Positions 27,882 through 36,789 of a stretch of 64,000 nt of DNA are shown here, in pieces. The notes under the pieces were generated by a model that ran no database searches, was not told where the DNA came from, and saw nothing but the letters and a program-made list of their open reading frames with translations. This DNA comes from an uncultured Oscillospiraceae bacterium (GTDB lineage: Bacteria > Bacillota > Clostridia > Oscillospirales > Oscillospiraceae): contig CANQMW010000007.1 in the NCBI GenBank assembly GCA_947625045.1, positions 1-64,000 of the forward strand. Direction: 5' to 3'. The position numbers and the translations under genes are program-made. Numbering within the stretch: the first letter of the stretch is position 1; each line of letters begins with the position of its first letter.

Positions 27882-28935
27882 TGCACCCCCTCAACTCCGC
27901 CATCTTTAACCTTCCGTGTACCTTGATGTATTTTCCCTTTCTCCCACATGGGCAATCATCGATACCCACAATCTCTCCCTCGTCCTCGGTCAGAAGAGAA
28001 TGGCCTGGATAGGACCTTGGCACCACGGAGACGACCTGAATGATCCCGCGCTCGCCTACTTTGCACAGACGAAAGTCAATGGGGTCTCTGATGATGACAT
28101 CGGAATACAGGCTTGCATGATAATGTCCGCAAGGACACTCCAGATAAATGCTCCCGACTTGCTCCGACATGCCGTAATGGTCAAGGAATGTCTTTACTCC
28201 GCAGGTATGGGAGAGCGCGTCTTTGAAATCCTGCTGTGTGAGCCCATCTGAGGCCATCTTTTTCCATCCGCCGCCTGTCATAAGTATGGCGTTGGACATA
28301 TCCACTGTTTCACCCGCCTCCTGGAGGACCTTGTACAGATGCCGCCAAACCATAAAGGTAAAACCAAATACGACGAAGCGGGAATCGCCGTATTCGGCCA
28401 GGAATCTATCCAGTACATCCCAGTCCAATTCCATATTGCCGTTCAGTAAAAAGCGGGTATCTCTGGCAAAAAACCTCATCCCCATGATGGCAGACGCTCT
28501 GGCGGAAAACTGGATCCTGTTCCTGACCGTTTCTTCGGAGTCAACTATGAGAAATGGCAGTCTTTTTTTGCCCCAAAAATCCGTCAACTGCCTGGCAGCG
28601 ACTTTCTGCTGACAAGCAGCGGTCTCCCTATCGAGATACATCTTGGATACCATTTGCCCCGTTGTGCCAGAGGAGGTCACCGTTTTGATGACCTCTTCCC
28701 TCGGGACGCTGAGGAGCTCCATCTCCTTGAACATCCTCACAGGGAAAAAGGGAATATCCCCTATGCCGGCTACGTTGTTCTCGTCATATCCTATCGCATT
28801 CAGAAATCGCCTATATTCCAGGCATTTCTCTCCGTGGTGCGCAGTAAGCTCTACGAGTTCTCTCGTCATCAGCCGTTCCTTTTCTGCCTGAGGAAGATCA
28901 TACGGCCCTTGCTCGAAAAAAGCCTCAATACTCAT
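27856..28935 (-). CDS. LuxE-like acyl-protein synthetase (copy 2)
   Basis: TSSGTTGQMVSKMYLDR; MAELRGCSDTYASKF. Confidence 0.88.
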   Translation of the reverse strand: MSIEAFFEQGPYDLPQAEKERLMTRELVELTAHHGEKCLEYRRFLNAIGYDENNVAGIGDIPFFPVRMFKEMELLSVPREEVIKTVTSSGTTGQMVSKMYLDRETAACQQKVAARQLTDFWGKKRLPFLIVDSEETVRNRIQFSARASAIMGMRFFARDTRFLLNGNMELDWDVLDRFLAEYGDSRFVVFGFTFMVWRHLYKVLQEAGETVDMSNAILMTGGGWKKMASDGLTQQDFKDALSHTCGVKTFLDHYGMSEQVGSIYLECPCGHYHASLYSDVIIRDPIDFRLCKVGERGIIQVVSVVPRSYPGHSLLTEDEGEIVGIDDCPCGRKGKYIKVHGRLKMAELRGCSDTYASKF

Positions 28936-29044
28936 ATCTTGCCTCCGTCAAATAAGTGATAATGCCACCGCAGCTTTTCTACTTATTACTAAATTTACTA
29001 CGCATAACATATGAAACCGCCTAATGATACAAGCGAAATAGTGG

Positions 29045-29815
29045 CTAAACGCCTTTTTTTCTTAATGTAACGCCGCCATCCACTCTTATGACCTGTCCGG
29101 TGATATAGCTGGAAAGGTCAGAGATGAGAAATGCCGCCGCATTGGCGATGTCCTCAGGTTTTCCAGTCTTTTTCAGGGCAGCAGCTTCTTTTTCGATCTC
29201 ATAGATATAGTCATGCATTTGAGATATCATCTCCGTCTGTGTCACACCTGGACATATCGCATTGGCTCTGATCCCGCTTCCGCCCAGTTCCTCAGCAATG
29301 CACTTCGTCAGTGTTATCAATGCCGCCTTGGATGCGCCATACGCCGATTTTCCCGCATTGCCATCGAGGCCAGCTGTCGACGCGATATTGACGATACTTC
29401 CGCCCTGACCCCGCATCATCAGTTTTGAAATATACTGTGTCAGCATATAAGGCGCCATGAAATTGACTTCCATCACCCTCCTCAGATCTTCTTCCTTCGT
29501 CATCTGAACAAGAGCATTATGGGTAATACCAGCATTATTCACCAAGCCGTCGATACAAAACTTATATGAGCGGATCTCTTTGACTGCCTCTTTCATGGCT
29601 TCGAAATCCGTTAGTTCGAAATAGACCGGTATGACTGATACGCCGTTTTTCTCGGAAAGCTCTCTGCAGCACTCCTCATGCTCTTGCGTGTGTTTCCTCG
29701 CCAGTGCAAACACATTTCCTCCCAGCGAGGAAAAGACTTCGACCATCTGTCGTCCCATACCACGGGCTGTGCCCGTGATCACTGTCGTTTTACCATTTAA
29801 GATTCTTTCCATCAC
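29045..29815 (-). CDS. SDR-family oxidoreductase
   Basis: TTVITGTARGMGRQMVEVF; YGASKAAL; GQVIRVDGGVTL. Confidence 0.92.
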   Translation of the reverse strand: MMERILNGKTTVITGTARGMGRQMVEVFSSLGGNVFALARKHTQEHEECCRELSEKNGVSVIPVYFELTDFEAMKEAVKEIRSYKFCIDGLVNNAGITHNALVQMTKEEDLRRVMEVNFMAPYMLTQYISKLMMRGQGGSIVNIASTAGLDGNAGKSAYGASKAALITLTKCIAEELGGSGIRANAICPGVTQTEMISQMHDYIYEIEKEAAALKKTGKPEDIANAAAFLISDLSSYITGQVIRVDGGVTLRKKGV

Positions 29816-30576
29816 CTTATTCCCCCGTCGATACGAATCGTTTGCCCTGAAATATGCGAGGACATATCAGACATCAAAAATATCAGCACGGATGATACTT
29901 CGCTTGCCTTGCCCAGTCGTTTGATATCCATTAACTCAGTTTTCTTCGCTTTCAATTCATCTGAAAGCTTGTCTGTCATCGGAGTTTTGATGACTCCCGG
30001 TGCCACAGCATTGACACGGATCCCGTTTACCCCCAATTCCTTTGCCATAGAATGCATCGCGCCAAGCAGCGCAGCTTTAGACGCTGCATAGGCGACCTGA
30101 CCTTCATTCCCATCGAACGCAGTTGTGCTGGATATAAATGCGATGCTCCCACCAGCTTTCTTCCGCAGCATGAGTTTAACGATATACTGCGAAAATGTGA
30201 TCTGGGAGAAAAAGTTTACCTGGAAAGTATCCTGCATATCCCGTTTTGAGATCATACCAAAATACGCGTCCCGGTTTATCCCAGCGATATTGATCAGGCC
30301 ATCGATATCCACCTTTGCGCCCTGTATCTCACGAGCCGCCCGTTTTATTGCATCGTCGTCCATCATGTCAAAATAGACGGGAATGACCTGCCGTCCATTC
30401 TCACTGGCTAGTTTTTGACAGTATGCCTCAAATTCATCTGTCTTTTCATAGGCACAGGCGAACACATTCGCACCGTTCCTCACACAGTCGGTCAGCGTCT
30501 GCCTACCAATTCCGGTCAGGCAGCCTGTTATTACCAAGTTCTTTCCTTTCAGCATAGCTTTTGCTCCCCCAATCAT
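29812..30576 (-). CDS. SDR-family oxidoreductase
   Basis: LVITGCLTGIGRQTL; YAASKAALLGAM; GQTIRIDGGIR. Confidence 0.92.
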   Translation of the reverse strand: MIGGAKAMLKGKNLVITGCLTGIGRQTLTDCVRNGANVFACAYEKTDEFEAYCQKLASENGRQVIPVYFDMMDDDAIKRAAREIQGAKVDIDGLINIAGINRDAYFGMISKRDMQDTFQVNFFSQITFSQYIVKLMLRKKAGGSIAFISSTTAFDGNEGQVAYAASKAALLGAMHSMAKELGVNGIRVNAVAPGVIKTPMTDKLSDELKAKKTELMDIKRLGKASEVSSVLIFLMSDMSSHISGQTIRIDGGIR

Positions 30577-30602
30577 ATAAACATAGCCAAATTATCTGAT
30601 GA

Positions 30603-31598
30603 TCAATTATTTCTACATGCGCACTGTTTGATCCTGTCTACTATTCCTTCTGCCGTGAGACCGGCCTGTTCAAGCATGAACTTTCGGCTTCCGAAAACGC
30701 AGCTTTTCTCTTCAACCCCTACGAATAACTGCCGCACTCCGGCCCCATGGGCCGACAGGCACTCTGACACAGCTCCTCCAAGCCCTCCTACAACAGAGTG
30801 CTCCTCTGCTGTTACTATGAGTGAGTGATCTTTACACAGTGACAAGACGAACTCCTCATCTAATGGCTTTATCGTGTGGATATCCGCCACAGTAGGTTCG
30901 ATTCCGATATTATCCCGCAACATATCCGCCGCGCGAAGGGCTTCCCAAACGACATTCGTACCTGTCGCCAATATCGCCACTTTGGAACCCTCTTTCAGTA
31001 CATTGGCCTTTCCGATCTTGTATTCAAAATCCTCTGCATATACGTTAGGCAAGTTGTTTAGGCCACAGAACCTCATATAAACAGGCCCATCCGTCTCGCC
31101 GATAGCAACAGCCATCTTCATGGCCTCCGCACAATCGGCCGGCGATAAGACCGTCATATTCGGTATAGCACGCGCAAATGCAATATCATTTATCGCCATA
31201 AGCGAATAGCCTGACGTGGCCGCCGAAAAACCTGCCGCCGTCCCAATCGCTTTGATGTTGAGATTGCAGCTTCCTGCCAAATGTCTCAACTGGTCTGCGC
31301 AACGAAATGCAAGAAACGGCGCATATGTGGTGACATACACCTGCTTGCCTTCCAAAGCCATGCCGGCGGCGACGCCGATTAGATCCTGCTCTGCAATACC
31401 AACGTTGAAGATCCGATCAGAAAGCTCTTCATCTATCTTTTGAAATCCACAATATCTTCCAGTATCTGCGGTGATAAGGCATGTATTTTTGTTCTTCTTC
31501 ATCACATCTGCAACACCGTGTATAAATATAGACGGTGCAATGCCTAGCAGTGACCATGACCGAATACTTTTCTTGTCAAATTGAGGCATTTTATCCAC
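30603..31598 (-). CDS. Transketolase C-terminal subunit
   Basis: FNVGIAEQDLIGVAAGMALEGKQVYVTTYAPFLAFRCADQLR; VTAEEHSVVGGLGGAVSE. Confidence 0.93.
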   Translation of the reverse strand: MDKMPQFDKKSIRSWSLLGIAPSIFIHGVADVMKKNKNTCLITADTGRYCGFQKIDEELSDRIFNVGIAEQDLIGVAAGMALEGKQVYVTTYAPFLAFRCADQLRHLAGSCNLNIKAIGTAAGFSAATSGYSLMAINDIAFARAIPNMTVLSPADCAEAMKMAVAIGETDGPVYMRFCGLNNLPNVYAEDFEYKIGKANVLKEGSKVAILATGTNVVWEALRAADMLRDNIGIEPTVADIHTIKPLDEEFVLSLCKDHSLIVTAEEHSVVGGLGGAVSECLSAHGAGVRQLFVGVEEKSCVFGSRKFMLEQAGLTAEGIVDRIKQCACRNN

Positions 31599-32415
31599 GC
31601 CTTCCTTTCGTCATCGCCACAGTATAATCACTCTTCAAAAGTGATGTTTGATGGGACTCTGGTTTGTTTTCAAGCCGTTCGATTCCTTTTGCTTTGATCG
31701 TGTGAGCAATAACAGCCAAAGGCTTACCCACATGCCGCACAGCAAGCACGTCACGCAGGGCATTAACGTCGTGGCCATCGACTTCTACAACGGCAAATCC
31801 AAATGCCTCCATCTTTTTACCCAGCGGATCCAGCGTCATGACTTTGTCGTTTGCATCATCAAACTGCATATTGTTGTAGTCGATGATGACCGTCAAATTA
31901 TCAAGCCTATACTGGTTTGCTGTCATAAAAGACTCCCAAACAGAGCCTTCATTACATTCTCCGTCGCCTAGCAGAACATATACTTTATGTTTCTTCCCGT
32001 CATGCTTTGCCGCGAGAGCCATTCCAACGCCAACTGATATTCCCATTCCCAAGCTGCCGCCTGAAAATTCGAGTCCTATCTCCGGGGCATATGGATGTCC
32101 GCACAAAAGGCCTCCGTCCTGATGAAAGCTTGAAAGTTCTGTTTCCGGAAAATACCCTACCAAACTGAGCGTTGCAAAATGGGAAAGTATGCAGTGGGCC
32201 TTGCTGGCGATGAATCTATCTCTTTCGTCCCATAGAGGATCGTTTACGCTATAATGCAGCACATCTGCATATAGGACCGCGAAAATCTCGATGCAGGAAA
32301 AACTGCCTCCGATGTGAGAACCCTGTTGCCCAGCCCCAAGAGCCATATCAAGCGATTTTTGATAGATAGCATCTGCCAGGCTTTCACTGCTCCAGTGTTT
32401 CATCATCTTCTCCAT
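31591..32415 (-). CDS. Transketolase N-terminal (ThDP-binding) subunit
   Basis: GSHIGGSFSCIEIFAVLY; VYVLLGDGECNEGSVWESFMTANQYRLDNLTVIIDYNNMQFD. Confidence 0.93.
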   Translation of the reverse strand: MEKMMKHWSSESLADAIYQKSLDMALGAGQQGSHIGGSFSCIEIFAVLYADVLHYSVNDPLWDERDRFIASKAHCILSHFATLSLVGYFPETELSSFHQDGGLLCGHPYAPEIGLEFSGGSLGMGISVGVGMALAAKHDGKKHKVYVLLGDGECNEGSVWESFMTANQYRLDNLTVIIDYNNMQFDDANDKVMTLDPLGKKMEAFGFAVVEVDGHDVNALRDVLAVRHVGKPLAVIAHTIKAKGIERLENKPESHQTSLLKSDYTVAMTKGRRG

Positions 32416-33257
32416 TCACTATTTCTGTATACAAACTGCCACAGATACTTGCCAGTCAAATCAGATACTCTTTCTGCCCCGGAACTTGATTCCGCGTTAT
32501 CCTCTCTGACCCAAGTCAGCTGTTTTGTACAGCCTTCCTCATATTCACATATTGCTCTTTCATATGCTACGCTACCACCTAACCCCGATTTCTTGAACAC
32601 CGTTTCTGTGATATAGTCATATGCCAAATTTCCCGATTTAAAGAAGGTGCTCGACGCCACGATCCTCCCCTGTGGGTCACATATGACCGGGCACCGACCG
32701 TACTTCTCCATTTCATCCAGTTGAGCGTCAGTCAACGCGAGCACATTATAACTATCTTCACCCAGCATTATCAGCCATTGCTTCCTCAGTTCAGGATAGT
32801 CCGCCTTTGTCGCCTTGCGATAGGTGAATCCACGCTTCTCCCAAAACGCACGCATGACTTTAGCTCTGCTTCGAATCATTTCTATGAAATCTTCGAGAAA
32901 TGAACCATACTCCAAATACTTGCCGCCCTTTTCAAACCCCGCCGCGACAAGCTCCCGGTCCATCTGCACGTTGTAACGGGACTCGTTGCCCATGAGCTCC
33001 ACTTCCACATCCTTATCCTGTTTCTCCATCTGGATGGGCCTGTCCGCCGGGGCATAGAGGTGGGCGGAATAGAAGTAGTCCTCGTCAGAAAAGAACCACA
33101 GTGTGTCACCGATCTGTTCATAGTACAGCTTGCCTGCCTCGATCAGCGCCGTCAGCTCGTCCCGCATCATCATTTTGTTGGTGGCGCACCGGGCCCGACC
33201 CTGCTTGAACGCCGCCAGCACCTGGGAGTATTGTTCATATGACTGGAGTTTTTCCAT
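32403..33257 (-). CDS. GNAT-like-fold protein, unknown substrate
   Basis: FTYRKATKADYPELRKQWLIML...GRIVASSTFFKSGNLAYDYITETVF; start at MEKLQSYEQ. Confidence 0.5.
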   Translation of the reverse strand: MEKLQSYEQYSQVLAAFKQGRARCATNKMMMRDELTALIEAGKLYYEQIGDTLWFFSDEDYFYSAHLYAPADRPIQMEKQDKDVEVELMGNESRYNVQMDRELVAAGFEKGGKYLEYGSFLEDFIEMIRSRAKVMRAFWEKRGFTYRKATKADYPELRKQWLIMLGEDSYNVLALTDAQLDEMEKYGRCPVICDPQGRIVASSTFFKSGNLAYDYITETVFKKSGLGGSVAYERAICEYEEGCTKQLTWVREDNAESSSGAERVSDLTGKYLWQFVYRNSEWRR

Positions 33258-33286
33258 ATGTATCTCCGCCCTCCTTTTTCGTTTTG

Positions 33287-34813
33287 TCAGCTGATATAGT
33301 CCTGCTTCAGCTTCACCCGGTCGATCTTGCCGTTGGCGTTCAGCGGCAGACTGTCCAGGCACACGACCTTGCTGGGCAGCATGTACCGGGGCAGCAGCTC
33401 CGCCAGCTTTTCGTTGATCTCGGCTCTGGTGAACTGCCCCTCCACAAACAGAACGATCAGGCTCTTTCTATGGTTGTACAGGCAGCAGCACGCACCTATG
33501 CCGTCCAGAGACGACACCGCCGTCTCTATCTCGCCCAGCTCGATCCGGTGGCCCAGATGCTTCACCTGGAAGTCCTTTCTCGACATGTAAATGAGCTCAT
33601 GCCGGTCATTGTACTTCACCAAGTCGCCGGTGCGGTATATCTTCTCTTCATAGGCCGTCTGCAGCGGATTCTGCACGAATGCCTCATCTGTCTTCTCCGG
33701 GTTGTTGTAATACCCCGCCGCCAGAGACGAACCCCGCACGCACAGCTCGCCCACTTGGTCCGGCTCCGTCACTAGCCGATTCTGCTCGTCCAGCACCAAG
33801 ACTTCTGTATTGCGCATGGGTCCGCCGATGGGCAGAGGCTCTTCGTCCGAAAATTCCCGGTCTACGATATAGTAGGTGCAATCGACTGTGATCTCCGTAG
33901 GCCCGTAAAGGTTAGCATAAGTAGCGTTGGGAATATGACTACGCCATGTATTCAACAGTTTTGTAGGCATCACTTCACCAGCAAACAGTACCCGCTTCAG
34001 AGTCCTCGTCAGGTCGACCGTCTCGAACGCCTTTGACCGGGCCGTTTGGGACAGAGCCGAAGGGACCCAGAAAATGGTGCTGATTCTATTGTCAACTAAA
34101 TACTGCAGCAGCTGAGGGGCTTGATGATACATCTGCTCCGGAATGATATGCAATTCAGCGCCGGTCTTGAGTGAAGAATAAATATCCAGCACAGAATTAT
34201 CAAAATGGAACGGGGCCTGATTGCCGAAAGAGTCGTTCTCCGTGACGGAAAACTCCTCTACCACCCAGTCAATATAATCGATCACGCTCCGATGGTTGAT
34301 AGCCACGCCCTTGGGCGTACCGGTGGAGCCGGAGGTGAACAGCACATACAAAAGATCTGTGTCCAGGGTGCTGTCCGCATAGCGTTTGGCATTTGGATCG
34401 CTCACGTCATCACCTGTTATGTCCTCAAAACACAGCACTTCCCCGGAAAAGACAATGTCCTTTCCCGAGCCGACTTTACCGCATAGTTCTCTTGTACTGA
34501 TAAATATTGATGGCTGAAGAACGTCCAAGATCTTCTCAACCCTAGAGGGCGGCATATCCGGCGCCACAGCGGTGTATATATTTCCGCTGTAGGCAATACC
34601 CAGAAATGTAATTACCATGTCAGCGGATTTTTCCATGTACACCGCAACCGGCTTCTTCCGCCCCGGTACAACTTTCTCTATATTACTGGCAATGGACAGC
34701 GCCTTTTGCCGCACCTGGGCCCAGGTATAGGACCCCTTTTCATCCACAAAGGCGATTTTATCCTGAAACCGTGCCGCTGTCTTCTCCAGCCATTGAACTA
34801 TACTGTTTTGCAT
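33287..34813 (-). CDS. Adenylation enzyme (DltA/NRPS A-domain-like)
   Basis: YVLFTSGSTGTPKGVAINH; YANLYGPTEITVDCTY; YRTGDLVKYN; LNANGKIDRVKL. Confidence 0.9.
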   Translation of the reverse strand: MQNSIVQWLEKTAARFQDKIAFVDEKGSYTWAQVRQKALSIASNIEKVVPGRKKPVAVYMEKSADMVITFLGIAYSGNIYTAVAPDMPPSRVEKILDVLQPSIFISTRELCGKVGSGKDIVFSGEVLCFEDITGDDVSDPNAKRYADSTLDTDLLYVLFTSGSTGTPKGVAINHRSVIDYIDWVVEEFSVTENDSFGNQAPFHFDNSVLDIYSSLKTGAELHIIPEQMYHQAPQLLQYLVDNRISTIFWVPSALSQTARSKAFETVDLTRTLKRVLFAGEVMPTKLLNTWRSHIPNATYANLYGPTEITVDCTYYIVDREFSDEEPLPIGGPMRNTEVLVLDEQNRLVTEPDQVGELCVRGSSLAAGYYNNPEKTDEAFVQNPLQTAYEEKIYRTGDLVKYNDRHELIYMSRKDFQVKHLGHRIELGEIETAVSSLDGIGACCCLYNHRKSLIVLFVEGQFTRAEINEKLAELLPRYMLPSKVVCLDSLPLNANGKIDRVKLKQDYIS

Positions 34814-34870
34814 AACCTCGTCTCCAATCTTCTTTTCTGTTATATGACCCAGCCCTTCGCTCTGTACTAA

Positions 34871-36445
34871 TCAGAACCGCTCATAGATGAAACTGGCCGC
34901 ATCGAATCCCGGCCCATACATGCCAAAGATGACCAGCGCGAATATCGCAGCCAGATACACGCACCAGCGCACCGCTATATTCTGCCTGGCAATGGCCTGA
35001 CGGATATGTACGCCCTTCTCTTTGATAAAGTCCGATACCATGAGTATCACGATAAATATGATCATCACCCAGAAGTTCTTTTGGTCCACTCCCAGTGTAT
35101 AGAGAGAGCCGTTCACAAATATCCAAGGGTTGAACCGGCTGAATGTGGCCATGATGAGGCCGATCATATCCGGCTCTTTGGTCAGGATCAGGTAATTGCC
35201 GAGTGTCACGATGATGAATGTACGCAGAACCTGGAAAACATGCCATCCCTTAGAGTCATCTTCTATTTTGAACTTTGTCCTGCAACTGGCATAAAAGTCT
35301 TCTAAGAGCGTACTCGAAGCAACTAGGATAGCGTTAAAAATGCCAAACGGCACATACGCCCAGCCTGCGCCATGCCACATGCCGACCAGAAAGAACGTGA
35401 TGAACGACGCCAAACTTGGCGCAATCTGTTTACCATAGCTATCCCCCAGCTTCTGCCGGCACTTTCGGCCCAGCTTGCTGAAGCTCTGGGACAGGGACAG
35501 CGGATAGAACACATATGTCCGCATCCACGCGCCCAGCGTGATGTGCCAGCGCTGCCAGTACTCAGATATGCTTGTAGAAAAGAATGGCTGCTCAAAGTTC
35601 TCCGTCAGTTTAATACCAAATATCTCGCTGAGACCGATGACGATGTCCATGCCGCCGGAAAAGTCAGCATAGATCCGGAAGGAGGCAAGGAACATCATGA
35701 ATAATATGGTGAACCCCTCATAGCCTGCTGTAGTAAAATTATACTGGACTGTGTTGATGATGATCGTGGCCCGCTCGGCAATGATGAGCTTTTTCATATA
35801 GCCCCACAGCATCCGCTGGGCGCCGAAGCACAGCCGGTCGTAGTCGAACTTGTGCTCCGCGAACAGCTGCTCCGCCACGTCCTCATACCGGTCGATGGGC
35901 CCCTGGACCAGCGCCGGGAAGTACCCTATGTACAGCGCCAGCTTGAAGATGTTCTTTTGGGCCGGGATACGCCCCCGGTATACGTCGATGACATAGCCGA
36001 TGGACTTGAACGTGTAGTAGCTCAGGCCGATAGGCAGCAGAAGGTCGAGGGTGGCAAGCGTCGTGCCAAACCTCTGATTTATGCTGCCAATGGCCAGATC
36101 AGCGTATTTCAAGGCAATGAGGATGCCCAGATTGATCAGTACCGAGAGAACTACATACCATTTCTTATGCTTGGCGAATTGCTTCTTGATCTCTTTTTTC
36201 TGTTTCCCCTCCGCCTTGTCCATCCGCGCCTTCATCTCGGTGTTCCTGCGCTCCAGCGCAAGCGCCAGGAAAAACTGGGATATGATGGTCACCAGGATAT
36301 ACCAGCAGCTTTTCCATCCAAAGCTCAGATAAAACGCGGCGCTGGCCAGCAGCAGGATGACCCACTGGCACTTTTTGGGCAGCAGGAAAAACAGTGCCAC
36401 CAGCACGATGGCAAAGCATATGAATTTTAATGAAACGATCGACAT
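34871..36445 (-). CDS. MBOAT O-acyltransferase (DltB/AlgI-like)
   Basis: LLPIGLSYYTFKSIGYVIDVYRG; YWQRWHITLGAWMRTYVFYPL; FFLVGMWHGAGWAYVPFG. Confidence 0.93.
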   Translation of the reverse strand: MSIVSLKFICFAIVLVALFFLLPKKCQWVILLLASAAFYLSFGWKSCWYILVTIISQFFLALALERRNTEMKARMDKAEGKQKKEIKKQFAKHKKWYVVLSVLINLGILIALKYADLAIGSINQRFGTTLATLDLLLPIGLSYYTFKSIGYVIDVYRGRIPAQKNIFKLALYIGYFPALVQGPIDRYEDVAEQLFAEHKFDYDRLCFGAQRMLWGYMKKLIIAERATIIINTVQYNFTTAGYEGFTILFMMFLASFRIYADFSGGMDIVIGLSEIFGIKLTENFEQPFFSTSISEYWQRWHITLGAWMRTYVFYPLSLSQSFSKLGRKCRQKLGDSYGKQIAPSLASFITFFLVGMWHGAGWAYVPFGIFNAILVASSTLLEDFYASCRTKFKIEDDSKGWHVFQVLRTFIIVTLGNYLILTKEPDMIGLIMATFSRFNPWIFVNGSLYTLGVDQKNFWVMIIFIVILMVSDFIKEKGVHIRQAIARQNIAVRWCVYLAAIFALVIFGMYGPGFDAASFIYERF

Positions 36446-36520
36446 AATTAGACCCGCTCCCCCTGCCGCCGTCTGTTGCCAGGCGGCGGCAGGAGCTTTC
36501 TTTTGCGTTTGTGTCCCTTC

Positions 36521-36745
36521 TTACTGTAGCGACTTTATCAGCGCCACGATGGCATCCACAGTGTTGAAGTTCTCCGGCTCCAGCTCGTCTGCGGAGATAT
36601 CTACGTCGAACTCGTCGTTGAGATCGGACACCACGGAGATGATGTCGAAGGAGTCGAGGATACCGTCGTCGATGAGCGCCGTCGCATGTTCATAGTCCAC
36701 GCCCTTCTTCACGCCGTTCAGGATGGCCAATACCTTTTCTTTCAT
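36521..36745 (-). CDS. DltC-like carrier protein
   Basis: LIDDGILDSFDIISVVSDLNDEFDVDIS. Confidence 0.88.
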   Translation of the reverse strand: MKEKVLAILNGVKKGVDYEHATALIDDGILDSFDIISVVSDLNDEFDVDISADELEPENFNTVDAIVALIKSLQ

Positions 36746-36789
36746 TGCTTCGTTCTCCTTTATTGTTATAGTTTTTTGTTTTCTCGTTT

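Noticed and set aside
21213-28935. Bioluminescence (lux) operon
   Set aside because: LuxC and LuxE homologs present but no luxA/luxB; glycan context instead
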